Shown: one piece after another, positions 51,301 through 60,644 of the stretch | Layout: every line of letters begins with the position of its first letter | Numbering within the stretch: position 1 is the first letter of the stretch | Source of the DNA: Cellulomonas taurus | Lineage (GTDB): Bacteria > Actinomycetota > Actinomycetes > Actinomycetales > Cellulomonadaceae | Length of the DNA stretch: 64,000 bases | Assembly (NCBI RefSeq): GCF_012931845.1 | Contig: NZ_CP051884.1 | Coordinates: 496,001-560,000 of the forward strand | Direction of reading: 5' to 3' | Notes under the pieces: model-generated | Seen by the model: the letters and a program-made list of their open reading frames with translations, nothing else | The model's database searches: none | What the model was told of the DNA's origin: nothing | Position numbers and translations under genes: made by a program

Positions 51301-51330
51301 GCTTCGGATCGGGGTCCGGAGGTCGATAGG
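51301..51330 (+). promoter_or_regulatory. Motility-type promoter before first MCP
   Basis: GCTTC (51301-51305), 15 bp, then GGTCGATAGG (51321-51330). The geometry and the CGAT core match the promoters at 53068 and 56808. The transcript leader would be about 30 nt. Confidence 0.5.
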
Positions 51331-51368
51331 GGGAGCGTCATTCGTATCCCATGGAGGGGCCCCCACAG

Positions 51369-52961
51369 ATGAGCAGCACGCAGCGACGGGTCTGGGCCGA
51401 CCGGCCGGTCCTGGTCAAGATCCTCACCGCCGTCGCGGTCATGTTCCTGGCGACCGCCGTGCTCGCCGTCGTGGCGCTCAGCTCGCTGCGCACCCTCCGG
51501 GCCGACGCCGCGCAGATGTACGGCGACAACGTCCAGCCCTTGCAGGTGCTGTCCGAGATCCAGCGGTCCTACCAGGGTGACCGTGCCCGGGTGATCCAGT
51601 ACGGGATCGCCGACGCCGAGACCCGCGCCACCCTGCGCGACGAGCTGACCGAGCGGCAGGGCGACCTCGACGACCTGCTGGCCGACTACCGCCCGGGCGC
51701 TGCCGACCCGGCCGGGGTGGACGCGATCACCGCGGCCCTGGACGACTACTACTCGGCCGCCGAGGACGAGCTGTTCCCGCTCGCGGACAAGGGCGACGCG
51801 GCGGGATTCGCCGCCTATTTCAATGACACCGTCCGTCCGCTGACCACCGCGGTGATGGACGCGATGCAGGCCGAGTCCGACGGTCAGGGCGAGCAGGCCG
51901 CCGACCTGGCGGCCTCGACCGACTCGCTGGCGAACCGGTCGATCCTCACCGTGGTGATCGTGGCGCTGGTCGGCGCGCTGGGCGCGTTCGCGCTGGCCAT
52001 CGGGGTCGCCCGGTCGATCGCCCGTCGGCTCGGGCACGTGTCGGTGGCGCTGTCCGCCGCCGGTGACGGTGACCTGACGGTCGCCTCGGATGTGACCGGG
52101 AACGACGAGGTCGGCCGGCTCGCGGTGGACCTGGCTCGCACCCAGGAGTCGCTGCGGTCGCTGGTCTCCGGTGTGGTCGAGACGGCGCAGACCGTCGCCG
52201 CCGCCGCCGAGGAGCTGTCGGCCGCCTCGTCGCAGGTGGTGGCCGGGTCGGATCAGACGTCGGCGCAGGCGGGTGTGGTGGCGGCTGCTGCCGAGCAGGT
52301 GTCGCGGAACGTGCAGACGGTGGCGGCTGGTGCCGAGGAGATGGGTGCCAGCATTCGGGAGATCGCGCAGAACGCCTCGCAGGCGGCGAAGGTCGCTGGT
52401 CAGGCCACGGATGCTGCTGCGGTGACCAATGATCAGGTCGCGAAGCTGGGGGAGTCCTCGGTGGAGATCGGCAACGTGGTCAAGGTCATCACGTCCATTG
52501 CGGAGCAGACGAATCTGTTGGCGTTGAACGCGACCATCGAGGCCGCTCGTGCCGGTGAGGCCGGTAAGGGCTTCGCGGTGGTGGCCGGTGAGGTCAAGGA
52601 GTTGGCGCAGGAGACGGCGAAGGCGACCGAGGACATCGCGCGCCGGGTGGAGACCATCCAGGCCGATACCTCGGGTGCGGTGACGGCGATCGGGGAGATC
52701 TCGACGATCATCGCGAGCATCAACGACTACCAGCTGACCATCGCCAGCGCCGTGGAGGAGCAGACCGCGACCACCACGGAGATGTCCCGGTCGGTGGCCG
52801 AGGCCGCGACCGGCTCCGGGGAGATCGCGAACAACATCACCGGGGTGGCTTCCGCCGCCAACGCGTCCAGCCAGACCCTGGGGCAGATGGGGTCGGCCAT
52901 CGACGAGCTGGCCCGACTGTCCGAGGACCTGCGCGGCCGGGTGTCCCGCTTCACCTACTGA
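51369..52961 (+). CDS. Methyl-accepting chemotaxis protein
   Basis: A 530-aa transmembrane chemoreceptor. A first helix (about 20-42) is followed by a periplasmic-side four-helix-bundle sensor (about 43-190), a second helix ([23 protein letters not shown]), a HAMP domain and a long signalling coiled coil with the CheA/CheW-binding hairpin tip ([21 protein letters not shown] near 375). The start is at 51369, with GGAGGGG 9 nt upstream; ATG 51351 lies within that site. The signalling domain shares near-identical DNA patches with the second MCP. Ligand unknown. Confidence 0.93.
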   Translation: MSSTQRRVWADRPVLVKILTAVAVMFLATAVLAVVALSSLRTLRADAAQMYGDNVQPLQVLSEIQRSYQGDRARVIQYGIADAETRATLRDELTERQGDLDDLLADYRPGAADPAGVDAITAALDDYYSAAEDELFPLADKGDAAGFAAYFNDTVRPLTTAVMDAMQAESDGQGEQAADLAASTDSLANRSILTVVIVALVGALGAFALAIGVARSIARRLGHVSVALSAAGDGDLTVASDVTGNDEVGRLAVDLARTQESLRSLVSGVVETAQTVAAAAEELSAASSQVVAGSDQTSAQAGVVAAAAEQVSRNVQTVAAGAEEMGASIREIAQNASQAAKVAGQATDAAAVTNDQVAKLGESSVEIGNVVKVITSIAEQTNLLALNATIEAARAGEAGKGFAVVAGEVKELAQETAKATEDIARRVETIQADTSGAVTAIGEISTIIASINDYQLTIASAVEEQTATTTEMSRSVAEAATGSGEIANNITGVASAANASSQTLGQMGSAIDELARLSEDLRGRVSRFTY

Positions 52962-52973
52962 GTGCCATGACGG

Positions 52974-53005
52974 AAAGGGCTGCACCCGATCGGGTGCAGC
53001 CCTTT
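52974..53005 (+). terminator. Hairpin terminator after first MCP
   Basis: A perfect 15-bp inverted repeat (52974-52988 with 52991-53005) runs into TTTCG, 12 nt after the stop. Confidence 0.85.
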
Positions 53006-53067
53006 CGTGGTCCCACCCGGCCGTCCGTGGTCGCCCTCGGCGCATTCAGGGGAAACGGGAGGTGAAC

Positions 53068-53097
53068 GCTCACACCGACGGGAAGCCGTCCGATGGG
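53068..53097 (+). promoter_or_regulatory. Motility-type promoter before sugar-binding protein gene
   Basis: GCTCA (53068-53072), exactly 15 bp, then GTCCGATGGG (53088-53097), identical in both boxes and spacing to the cheB promoter. The leader would be about 45 nt. Confidence 0.6.
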
Positions 53098-53147
53098 CGG
53101 GCCGAGGGGCACCGGGGGAGGTGGCCCACAGACGAGGGAGTCAACGG

Positions 53148-54242
53148 ATGCCGCAGAGATGGCGTCGGTCGGCGGCAGTGGCCGTCGTGGGACTGATCGG
53201 TGCTGCCGGGATGACGGCGTGCAGCTCCACGGACGACGGCGCGGGGGATCGCCCGCTGGTCGGGGTCGCGATGCCCACCACGACCTCCGACCGCTGGATC
53301 GCCGACGGGGAGAACGTCCAGGCCCAGTTGGAGGCACTCGCCTACGAGGTGGACCTGCGGTACGCGGACGACGACGTGCCGACCCAGGTCCAGCAGCTGC
53401 AGGAGATGATCGACGAGGGCGCCGACGCACTGGTGATCGGATCCATCGACGGCGTGGCGCTCAAGGACGTGCTCGCCGACGCCGCCGCCGCCGACATCCC
53501 GGTGATCGCCTACGACCGGCTGATCCGCGAGTCCGGCGATGTGGACTTCTACGCCAGCTTCGACAACGCCCGGGTCGGCGTGCAGCAGGCCACCACCCTG
53601 TTGCAGGGCCTCGGGGTGCTGGACGACGCGGCGAAGCCGACCGGTGCGAACGGACCGTTCACCATCGAGCTGTTCGCCGGGTCCGCCGACGACAACAACG
53701 CCACCGTGTTCTACCAGGGTGCGATGCAGGTGCTGCAGCCGTACCTGGACTCCGGTGTGCTGGTGGTCGGATCGGGGGAGACCGACTTCGACCAGATCGC
53801 CACCGAGCGCTGGGACCCGAAGAACGCCGCCGCCCGGATGACCGAGCTGCTGCCGCGCTACACCGCCGGTGCCCGGCTGGACGGGGTGCTCTCGCCCTAC
53901 GACGGCCTGTCCATGGCCATTCTGGATGTGGTGAAGAAGGCCGGTCTGCCGCAGCCGGTGGTCACCGGGCAGGACGCCGAGCTGGCCTCCGCCCAGTCGA
54001 TCGCCGACGGCGGGCAGTACGCCACGATCTTCAAGGACACCCGCCAGCTCGCCGAGGTCGCCGTGCAGATGGTGCACGCGCTGATCAGCGGCGCCGAGCC
54101 CGAGGTCAACGACACCACCTCCTACGACAACGGGGTGATCGTGGTGCCGTCCTACCTGCTGGCACCGCAGGTCGTCACCGAGCAGAACTACTCCGCCGTC
54201 CTGGTCGACGGTGGGACCTACACCGCACAGGAGCTGAGCTGA
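53148..54242 (+). CDS. ChvE/XylF-type sugar-binding lipoprotein
   Basis: A 364-aa solute-binding protein of the type I periplasmic fold (ABC sugar family), lipid-anchored outside the membrane. The signal ends in the lipobox MTAC (Cys near 25). Binding-domain segments include [44 protein letters not shown] in pieces, [14 protein letters not shown] and VTGQDAE. No ABC ATPase or permease is near; instead its stop overlaps the MCP start (TGATG). It is therefore likely a chemotaxis ligand adaptor rather than a transport component. The ATG has GAGGGAG upstream. Confidence 0.9.
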   Translation: MPQRWRRSAAVAVVGLIGAAGMTACSSTDDGAGDRPLVGVAMPTTTSDRWIADGENVQAQLEALAYEVDLRYADDDVPTQVQQLQEMIDEGADALVIGSIDGVALKDVLADAAAADIPVIAYDRLIRESGDVDFYASFDNARVGVQQATTLLQGLGVLDDAAKPTGANGPFTIELFAGSADDNNATVFYQGAMQVLQPYLDSGVLVVGSGETDFDQIATERWDPKNAAARMTELLPRYTAGARLDGVLSPYDGLSMAILDVVKKAGLPQPVVTGQDAELASAQSIADGGQYATIFKDTRQLAEVAVQMVHALISGAEPEVNDTTSYDNGVIVVPSYLLAPQVVTEQNYSAVLVDGGTYTAQELS

Positions 54243-55852
54243 TGGCCGCCGAGACCCGCCGCCGCCGTGCTGCCTGGTTCTGGGACCGCCCGGTCGCGGT
54301 CAAGATCGCCGTCACCCTGCTGGTGCTCGGCGGTACCTTCGCCGCCGTCGGCGGCACCGGCGCGGTCGCGCTGTACCGGGCCGGGCAGAACCTGGAGGAG
54401 ATGTCCGGCCTGACCGGCGACCTGCAGACGGCGATGGCCGAGCTGCGCACCGGTCAGACCCGCAGCCACCTGCTGATGCACCGGGCGGCGGAGGCGACCG
54501 ACGAGTCGCTGCGCACCCAGTTGCTCACCTCCTCGGAGTGGAACGACCAGGACGTCGCCGCGCAGATCGATCTGATCAACGGCTTCCCGGAGTCGAACAC
54601 CCAGCAGTGGTCGGACTTCACCACTCGCTGGGAGGCCTGGACCGCCTACCGCGACGCCTCGGTGCTGCCGCTGGTCGAGCAGGGCGACGTCGACGGTCTG
54701 GCCGTCGCGTTGGCCGCGGATGTGTCCGCCGACCCGGAGTGGGCAGGCCGGGCGTTGGCGCTGGCCCAGGGCCAGATCGACGCCCAGGTGGAACAGATCC
54801 TGGCCCGCTCGCAGGCCGAGGTGGATCGGACGATCCTCGCGCTGGGCATCGCCTTCGCTGTGGGCGCCGGACTCTCCGGTGTGCTCGCGGTGCTGGTGAC
54901 CCGGCGGATCACCGGCGCGGTCCGGACCGTGCAGCGTTCCCTGGAGGCGATGGCGGAGGGCGACCTCACCGTCGACGCTCCGGTGGAATGGCGGGACGAG
55001 ACCGGCGCGATGGCCGACGCGCTGTCCGCGGCCCAGGGGTCGCTGCGCACCGCGCTGTCCCAGGTCGAGCAGGCGGCCGCCTCCGTCCAGCGCACCGCCG
55101 ACCAGCTGACGTCGGCCAGTGGCGAGGCGGTGGACGGCACCAGCCAGACCAGCGAGCAGGCGGGGGTGGTGGCCACCGCCGCCGAGCAGGTGTCCCGCAA
55201 CGTGCAGAGCGTGGCAGCGGGCGCCGAGCAGATGGGCGCCAGCATTCGGGAGATCGCCCAGAACGCCTCGCAGGCGGCGAAGGTCGCCGGTCAGGCCACC
55301 GAGGTCGCCGCCGCCACGAACGAGCAGGTCACCCGGCTCGGCGAGTCCAGCCAGCAGATCGGCAACGTGGTCAAGGTGATCACCAGCATCGCCGAGCAGA
55401 CCAACCTGCTGGCGTTGAACGCGACCATCGAGGCGGCCCGGGCCGGGGAAGCGGGCAAGGGCTTCGCCGTCGTGGCCGGGGAGGTCAAGGAGCTGGCCCA
55501 GGAGACGGCGAAGGCGACCGAGGACATCGCCCGCCGGGTGGACGCGATCCAGGACGAGACCCGGGCGGCTGTCGTCGCCATCGGCGAGATCACCCAGACC
55601 ATCGCCGGGATCAACGACTACCAGCTGACCATCGCCAGCGCGGTGGAGGAGCAGACCGCGACCACCACGGAGATGTCCCGTTCGGCATCGGAGGCAGCCA
55701 CCGGCTCGGGCGAGATCGCGGGGGCGATCACCGGCGTGGCCGGAGCGGCGACGCGGTCGGTGGCCGGACTCGACCAGGTGGCCGAGCAGATCACCGAGCT
55801 CGCCGGACTGTCCGCCGAACTGCACGACCGGGTGTCCCGCTTCACGTTCTGA
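54242..55852 (+). CDS. Methyl-accepting chemotaxis protein coupled to sugar-binding protein
   Basis: A 536-aa chemoreceptor. After a basic start it has transmembrane helix 1 (about 19-42), an extracytoplasmic helical sensor (about 43-195), helix 2 ([22 protein letters not shown]), HAMP, and the signalling coiled coil with [21 protein letters not shown] near 395. Translation restarts at TGATG after the sugar-binding gene, so the two are made together. The pairing implies the lipoprotein docks on this receptor when sugar is bound, as ChvE- and MglB-type proteins do with their MCPs. Confidence 0.93.
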   Translation: MAAETRRRRAAWFWDRPVAVKIAVTLLVLGGTFAAVGGTGAVALYRAGQNLEEMSGLTGDLQTAMAELRTGQTRSHLLMHRAAEATDESLRTQLLTSSEWNDQDVAAQIDLINGFPESNTQQWSDFTTRWEAWTAYRDASVLPLVEQGDVDGLAVALAADVSADPEWAGRALALAQGQIDAQVEQILARSQAEVDRTILALGIAFAVGAGLSGVLAVLVTRRITGAVRTVQRSLEAMAEGDLTVDAPVEWRDETGAMADALSAAQGSLRTALSQVEQAAASVQRTADQLTSASGEAVDGTSQTSEQAGVVATAAEQVSRNVQSVAAGAEQMGASIREIAQNASQAAKVAGQATEVAAATNEQVTRLGESSQQIGNVVKVITSIAEQTNLLALNATIEAARAGEAGKGFAVVAGEVKELAQETAKATEDIARRVDAIQDETRAAVVAIGEITQTIAGINDYQLTIASAVEEQTATTTEMSRSASEAATGSGEIAGAITGVAGAATRSVAGLDQVAEQITELAGLSAELHDRVSRFTF

Positions 55853-55870
55853 GCGCCACACCACACGCCA

Positions 55871-55907
55871 CGCCCCACGTCCCGGCCCCGCGCCGAGGCG
55901 TGGGGCG
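55871..55907 (+). terminator. Hairpin between second MCP and calpain gene
   Basis: CGCCCCACG (55871-55879) and CGTGGGGCG (55899-55907) pair around a 19-nt loop in the 67-nt gap between convergent genes. Confidence 0.5.
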
Positions 55908-55919
55908 CGGTGCGTCCGG

Positions 55920-56738
55920 TCAGCGGCGGCCCGCGCTGGCCCAGGTGAAGGTGCGGTCGAACTCGTCCTCGGTGAGGTGGAGCGTCTCGGCCTCGCCACC
56001 CGCACCGTCGGTGCCCCAGGGGTTCTGCACCACGATCCGGTCGCCCTCGACCCCGGTCACGTAGTAGACGTGCCACGACGAGATCGAGCGGTCGGTGACC
56101 CGCCAGGTCGTCAGAGCCGAGACCGGCCGCCGCTCGGCCATCGCCCGGCGGATGCGCGCGAGGGTCCGGCTCCGGGTGAACGGCAGCGGGTTCGTGGACA
56201 GGAAGTCGGTGGGCCGACCCGTCACCGCCGAGATGCCGGTCGACGGCCGCCCGGCGGTCAGGCCCGCGTAGCTGCCGCCACCGAGGACCTGCGCGGCCGC
56301 CTTCTCGTAGATCGACAGCCAACTCGGCACCCGGCCGTGGCGGGTCTGTTCCCCGGCGTAGACCGCCCGGCGGTTCGACGGGTGCACCGGAACCCATCCG
56401 GACACCGTCACCCGCACCGGCGCCCCGCGCCGAAACACCGTCACGGTGTACGTCCCGTTGGCGTTCACCGTGATGTTCCGGCGCACCGCGGCCACGTCGA
56501 CCGCCGCGACCGCTCCGATCCCGGCGAGCAACCAGCAGTCGTTCGCCCTGCCCTGGGCGATCCCGCGCTCGCGCACGTCGTCCAGCGTGAACCGCACCGG
56601 CTCGCGCGCGGTGTCGATCCGGTCGCCGTCGAGGTAGCGCGGCTCGACGAACGGGAACCGTCGCACGACCGTCCGCACCTGCTCGGCGTCGGCCGTCAGC
56701 AGCAGCCAGGACGACAGCTCCAGCACGGTGTCGGTCAT
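55920..56738 (-). CDS. Bacterial calpain-like cysteine peptidase (family C2)
   Basis: A 272-aa protein with the calpain catalytic core. The active-site Cys lies in IAQGRANDCWLLAGI near residue 70, the His in ISSWHVYYVTG near 220 and the Asn in IVVQNPWGTD near 238, matching the C-H-N triad of eukaryotic and bacterial calpains. No EF hands or calcium-binding C2-like domains are attached and no signal peptide is seen. Bacterial calpains are uncommon and mostly uncharacterised. It lies opposite to, and inside, the chemotaxis gene set, divergent from cheB. GGGGGA precedes the ATG. Confidence 0.85.
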   Translation of the reverse strand: MTDTVLELSSWLLLTADAEQVRTVVRRFPFVEPRYLDGDRIDTAREPVRFTLDDVRERGIAQGRANDCWLLAGIGAVAAVDVAAVRRNITVNANGTYTVTVFRRGAPVRVTVSGWVPVHPSNRRAVYAGEQTRHGRVPSWLSIYEKAAAQVLGGGSYAGLTAGRPSTGISAVTGRPTDFLSTNPLPFTRSRTLARIRRAMAERRPVSALTTWRVTDRSISSWHVYYVTGVEGDRIVVQNPWGTDGAGGEAETLHLTEDEFDRTFTWASAGRR

Positions 56739-56807
56739 CGCGTCCCCCGTCCGGTCCCGGCGACGACCACACCGTAGCCACCTCACCCGCACCGCACCCG
56801 CTCGGCG

Positions 56808-56837
56808 GCTCAGAACCTCCGCCCCCCGTCCGATGGG
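56808..56837 (+). promoter_or_regulatory. Motility-type promoter before cheB
   Basis: GCTCA (56808-56812), 15 bp, then GTCCGATGGG (56828-56837). Boxes and spacing are the same as at 53068-53097. Confidence 0.6.
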
Positions 56838-56878
56838 GAGGTGTCGGCCACGGAAGGCCGGTGGTGAGAGAGAAGAGG

Positions 56879-58015
56879 ATGCTCGTGACCAGGATCAGGG
56901 TGCTGGTGGTGGACGACTCGGTCGTCGTGCGCCGTCTGGTCACCGACTCGCTCTCCCGCGATCCGGACATCGAGGTGGTCGGCTTCGCCTCGAACGGCAA
57001 GATCGCCCTGTCGAAGGTCGACCAGCTCGGTCCCGACCTGGTGACGATGGACATCGAGATGCCGGAGATGAACGGCATCGAGGCGGTGCGGGAGCTGCGC
57101 CGCGCGCGGCACTCCATGCCGATCATCATGTTCTCCACGCTGACCGAGCGCGGTGCCTCCGCGACGCTGGACGCGCTGGTCGCGGGCGCCACGGACTACG
57201 TGACCAAGCCCGCGAACGTCGGCAGCGTCCAGGAGTCGCTGGCCCAGGTCGCCAGCCAGCTCATCCCCAAGATCAAGGCCCTGGTGCCCAAGCGCGCCGA
57301 ACTCGGCCGCGCGAGCGTGCCGAACCAGCACGCACCGGCCGCCCCGTCGGCGCCGATCCGTCCGGCCGCCCGCGGCCCGGTGACCACCCGGCCGATGCCG
57401 CCGGTGCATCCGGTGCAGGCGCTGATCATCGGCTCCTCGACCGGCGGCCCGGAGGCGCTGTCCAAGGTGCTGAGCAACCTGTCGGTGCCGCCGACGGTGC
57501 CGGTGCTGCTGGTGCAGCACATGCCCCCGGTGTTCACCCGGCAGCTGGCCGCGCGCTTGGACCGGCTCGGCCCGGCCACCGTGGTCGAAGCGGCGGACGG
57601 CGACGTCCTGCGCCCGGGCACCGTGTACGTGGCACCGGGCGATCACCACCTGGAGCTGCGCCGGTCGGCCGGCACCCTGCGGATCGCGATCACCGACGGC
57701 CCGCCGGTCAACTTCTGCCGTCCCTCGGTGGACGTGCTGTTCCGGTCGGCGGTCAAGGAGTTCGGCGGGAAGGTGCTCGCGGTGGTCCTCACCGGCATGG
57801 GCGCCGACGGTCGGACCGGCTGTGAGGACGTGGTCTCCGCCGGAGGCACCGTCCTGGTCCAGGACGAGCCGACCAGTGTGGTGTGGGGCATGCCGGGTGC
57901 GGTCGCGACCGCTGGTCTGGCCCACAGGATCCTGCCGGTGGGCGATGTCGCACCGGCCATCGAATCGGTGCTCGCACGCAGCGGCACCGCAGTCCCGAGC
58001 GGAGGCGCAAGATGA
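56879..58015 (+). CDS. cheB: Chemotaxis methylesterase/deamidase CheB
   Basis: Removes methyl groups from, or deamidates, MCPs. The 378-aa protein has a receiver domain (VLVVDDS near the start, phospho-acceptor Asp58 in MDIEMP, the Lys in TKPANVGS) and an esterase domain with triad Ser187 (GSSTGG), His214 (VQHMP) and Asp310 (GMGADG). ATG 56879 is used; GTG 56861 and GTG 56885 are possible, with the AGAGAAGAGG site favouring 56885. It is the first gene of cheB-cheR-cheY-cheX, each joined by ATGA overlaps. Confidence 0.95.
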   Translation: MLVTRIRVLVVDDSVVVRRLVTDSLSRDPDIEVVGFASNGKIALSKVDQLGPDLVTMDIEMPEMNGIEAVRELRRARHSMPIIMFSTLTERGASATLDALVAGATDYVTKPANVGSVQESLAQVASQLIPKIKALVPKRAELGRASVPNQHAPAAPSAPIRPAARGPVTTRPMPPVHPVQALIIGSSTGGPEALSKVLSNLSVPPTVPVLLVQHMPPVFTRQLAARLDRLGPATVVEAADGDVLRPGTVYVAPGDHHLELRRSAGTLRIAITDGPPVNFCRPSVDVLFRSAVKEFGGKVLAVVLTGMGADGRTGCEDVVSAGGTVLVQDEPTSVVWGMPGAVATAGLAHRILPVGDVAPAIESVLARSGTAVPSGGAR

Positions 58016-58917
58016 GCCTGACCCGCGAGACCTTCGACTTCGTCGCGGACCTGGTCCGACGGCGCAGTGCGATCCAGTTGGAACCGGGCAAGGAGTACCT
58101 GGTCGAGAGTCGGCTGCTGCCGCTGGCCCGCGAGGGTGGGCACGCGGGGGTGGACGCCTACGTGTCGTCGGTGCGCACCGGCCGTCGGGAGGCCGACCTG
58201 GTCGCCGTGGTCGAGGCGCTGACCACCAACGAGACCTCCTGGTTCCGTGACTCCACCCCGTTCAGCGCGCTGCGCACGCACATGCTGCCGGCACTGCGGG
58301 CGGACCGTCCGGTGCTGGACCGGCTGCGGGTGTGGTCGGCCGCCTGTTCCACCGGGCAGGAGCCGTACTCGATCGCGATGACCCTGGCCGAGATCCTCGG
58401 CCCGTCGACCCGCACCGAGATCGTGGCCACCGACCTGTCCGACCAGGTGCTGAACCAGGCGAAGGAGGGCAGGTACTCGCAGCTCGAGGTGAACCGGGGT
58501 CTGCCCGCGCCGATGCTGGTCCGGCACTTCCGCCGGTCCGGCGCGGACTGGCAGATCGCCGAGGAACTGCGTCGCACCATCACCTTCCAGCGGCACAACC
58601 TGCTGGACGCGGCACCGCTGGGACCGTTCGACATCGTGTTCCTGCGCAACGTCCTCATCTACTTCGACCTGGACACCAAGCGAGCGATCCTCGGCCGGGT
58701 GCACCGGGTCCTGCGGCCGGGCGGCTTCCTGGTGCTGGGTGCCGCGGAGACCACCATCGGGGTGGACGGCGACTGGGAACGGGTGCCGGTCGCCCGGGGC
58801 TCGGTCTACCGGCCGGTGCACGGCGGATCCGCCGGGCTGCCCACCCCCCGCACCACCACCACCAATTTCCCGGTGGCGTCCACCTCGACCTTCGTCAACC
58901 AAGGAGTGAGCCGATGA
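58012..58917 (+). CDS. cheR: Chemotaxis methyltransferase CheR
   Basis: SAM-dependent methylation of MCP glutamates. The 301-aa protein has the N-terminal helical CheR domain (LTTNETSWFRDSTPF near 75) and the SAM domain (WSAACSTGQEPYSIAMTL near 110; IVFLRNVLIYFD near 220; VLRPGGFLVLGAAET near 240). The C-terminal 30 residues are Thr/Ser-rich and carry no NWETF-type peptide. The ATG overlaps the cheB stop by 4 nt. Confidence 0.95.
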   Translation: MSLTRETFDFVADLVRRRSAIQLEPGKEYLVESRLLPLAREGGHAGVDAYVSSVRTGRREADLVAVVEALTTNETSWFRDSTPFSALRTHMLPALRADRPVLDRLRVWSAACSTGQEPYSIAMTLAEILGPSTRTEIVATDLSDQVLNQAKEGRYSQLEVNRGLPAPMLVRHFRRSGADWQIAEELRRTITFQRHNLLDAAPLGPFDIVFLRNVLIYFDLDTKRAILGRVHRVLRPGGFLVLGAAETTIGVDGDWERVPVARGSVYRPVHGGSAGLPTPRTTTTNFPVASTSTFVNQGVSR

Positions 58918-59297
58918 GAGCCCTGGTCATCGACGACTCGCGGACCATGCGCCGCATCGTCGCGCACACCCTGGAGGAGCTGGGCTTCAGCACCGTCCAG
59001 GCGGGCGACGGGCAGGAGGCTCTGGACGTCCTGGAATCGGGCGACCAGGTCGACCTGGCCTGCATCGACTGGAACATGCCGGTGATGGACGGACTGACCT
59101 TCGTCACCAATGTCCGGTCGCGCCCCGAGTGGCGATCCATCACCCTGATGATGGTCACCACGGAGAGCGAGCACGGTCAGATCGTCCGGGCCTTGGCCGC
59201 GGGCGCGCACGAGTACCTGATCAAGCCTTTCACCCCTGACGCGATCCGGGACAAGCTCGACCTGCTCGGGCTGCTCCCGCTGGAGGAACCGGTATGA
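58914..59297 (+). CDS. cheY: CheY-type response regulator
   Basis: A 127-aa single receiver domain. Metal-binding acids are in VIDDSRTMRR, the phosphorylation site is Asp52 (CIDWNMPVMDG), the switch Thr is in MMVTTES and the Lys in LIKPFTP. It would carry the chemotaxis signal to the flagellar switch, or act as a phosphate sink. It overlaps cheR and the CheX-like gene by ATGA at both ends. Confidence 0.93.
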   Translation: MRALVIDDSRTMRRIVAHTLEELGFSTVQAGDGQEALDVLESGDQVDLACIDWNMPVMDGLTFVTNVRSRPEWRSITLMMVTTESEHGQIVRALAAGAHEYLIKPFTPDAIRDKLDLLGLLPLEEPV

Positions 59298-59743
59298 GCA
59301 TCGCCGTGGAGACCGACCAGGTCTACGCCATCACCGAGGAGGTGTTCGGCGCGATGATCGACCCGGAGCCGGGGTACCTGCGGCCGTGGGAGGGCGACCT
59401 GCCCACCCCGACCGACCCCCTCGCCGCCTGGGTCGACGTGCACGGTGAACTGGCCGGCCGGGCCGCCGTGATCTGCGAGACCGCCACCGCCCACGAGCTG
59501 GCCCGCGCGCTGCTCCGGATGGAGCCGCACGAGGAGGTGACCCCCGCCGATCTGGTGGACGCCTTCGGCGAGGTCGCCAACGTGGTCGGCGGCAACATCA
59601 AGGCGCTGCTGCCGAGCCAGGGGTCGCTGACCCTGCCGCAGGTGGCCGCCGCCGTTCCCCAGGCACCCGCCGACGCTCCGGCGCACACCCTGGCACTCGA
59701 CTGGCGCGGTCACCCGCTGTCGGTCGTCGTCTGGCTGTTCTGA
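59294..59743 (+). CDS. CheX-like phosphatase
   Basis: A 149-aa protein related to the CheC/CheX/FliY phosphatases that dephosphorylate CheY. The active-site pattern E-x2-N is present in FGEVANVVGGNIKALLP near residue 95. Directly downstream of cheY with a 4-nt overlap, it probably removes phosphate from that regulator. A single E-x2-N site is seen, as in CheX rather than the two of CheC. Confidence 0.78.
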   Translation: MSIAVETDQVYAITEEVFGAMIDPEPGYLRPWEGDLPTPTDPLAAWVDVHGELAGRAAVICETATAHELARALLRMEPHEEVTPADLVDAFGEVANVVGGNIKALLPSQGSLTLPQVAAAVPQAPADAPAHTLALDWRGHPLSVVVWLF

Positions 59744-59794
59744 ACCCTCTCTGCTCAGCAAACCCGCTCAACAACCTGAAGGATGTGACCCGCC

Positions 59795-60157
59795 ATGATC
59801 CGCGTGCTCATCGCCGACGACAGCCGTGTCATGCGGCAGATCGTGATCCGCACGCTGCGCCAGGCCGGCTACGACTGGGAGGTCCGTGAGGCCGCCGACG
59901 GGGCCGAGGCCCTGCAGGCGGTCCGGGACGACGAGCCCGACGTCGTGCTGTCCGACTGGAACATGCCGGAGATGACCGGCATCGACCTGCTGCGTCGTCT
60001 CCGGGCGGAGGGCTTCGGCACCCCGTTCGGCTTCGTGACCTCGGAGGGGTCGCCGGAGATGCGGGAGACCGCGGAGGCGGCCGGTGCGCTGTTCCTGATC
60101 GCCAAGCCGTTCACCCCGGACTCGTTCCGCGAGGTCATCGAGCCGGTGCTGGCATGA
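59795..60157 (+). CDS. Second CheY-type response regulator
   Basis: A 120-aa receiver domain with IADDSRVMRQ, phospho-acceptor Asp54 (LSDWNMPEMTG), FVTSEGS and IAKPFTP. It starts 51 nt after the CheX-like gene, with GAAGGA upstream, and probably continues the same transcript. With the following gene it repeats the CheY-CheX arrangement. One of the two regulators may address the motor and the other serve as a sink or a different output. Confidence 0.92.
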   Translation: MIRVLIADDSRVMRQIVIRTLRQAGYDWEVREAADGAEALQAVRDDEPDVVLSDWNMPEMTGIDLLRRLRAEGFGTPFGFVTSEGSPEMRETAEAAGALFLIAKPFTPDSFREVIEPVLA

Positions 60158-60642
60158 GCGACGCGACTCCGCTGCCCGCCGCGCTGGAGGTGCGGGAGCT
60201 CTGGGAGGGGCTGGTCGGCCGGGACGTGTCGGTGACCACCGGCGGCCCGATGGTCGATCCGGTGCTGAACGGTGGTGCTCAGGTCGGGGTGTACGTCGAC
60301 CGCGCGATGCAGCTGTCGGCGCTGGTGCTCTTCGACCTGCCACTCGCTGCCCGGATGGGTGCCGCGATCGCGTTGGTGCCGCAGGCCGCCGCCGAGACCG
60401 CGGTGATCGAGGAGCAGCTGCCCAGCTCGCTGTCGGAGAACTCCGCCGAGATCCTCAACGTGATGGCGGCGCTGTTCAACGTCGGTGACGCCCCGCACCT
60501 CAAGCTCGACACGGTCTACAACCCGCGCGAGCCGCTGCCGTCCGATGTGGCGCGCTGGGTGCTGGCGTACGTCCGTCGGCTCGATCTGGAGGTCGAGGTC
60601 GCCGGCTACGGCAGGGGTACTGCCTCGGTGCTCGTCATCTGA
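60154..60642 (+). CDS. Second CheX/CheC-like protein
   Basis: A 162-aa protein with an E-x2-N motif in SAEILNVMAALFN near residue 90, so a likely CheY phosphatase paralogue. It differs strongly from the product of 59294, with a longer N-terminal region. The ATG overlaps the preceding regulator stop by 4 nt. It is the last gene of the chemotaxis set; no cheA, cheW, cheD or flagellar gene follows. Confidence 0.65.
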   Translation: MSDATPLPAALEVRELWEGLVGRDVSVTTGGPMVDPVLNGGAQVGVYVDRAMQLSALVLFDLPLAARMGAAIALVPQAAAETAVIEEQLPSSLSENSAEILNVMAALFNVGDAPHLKLDTVYNPREPLPSDVARWVLAYVRRLDLEVEVAGYGRGTASVLVI

Positions 60643-60644
60643 GT

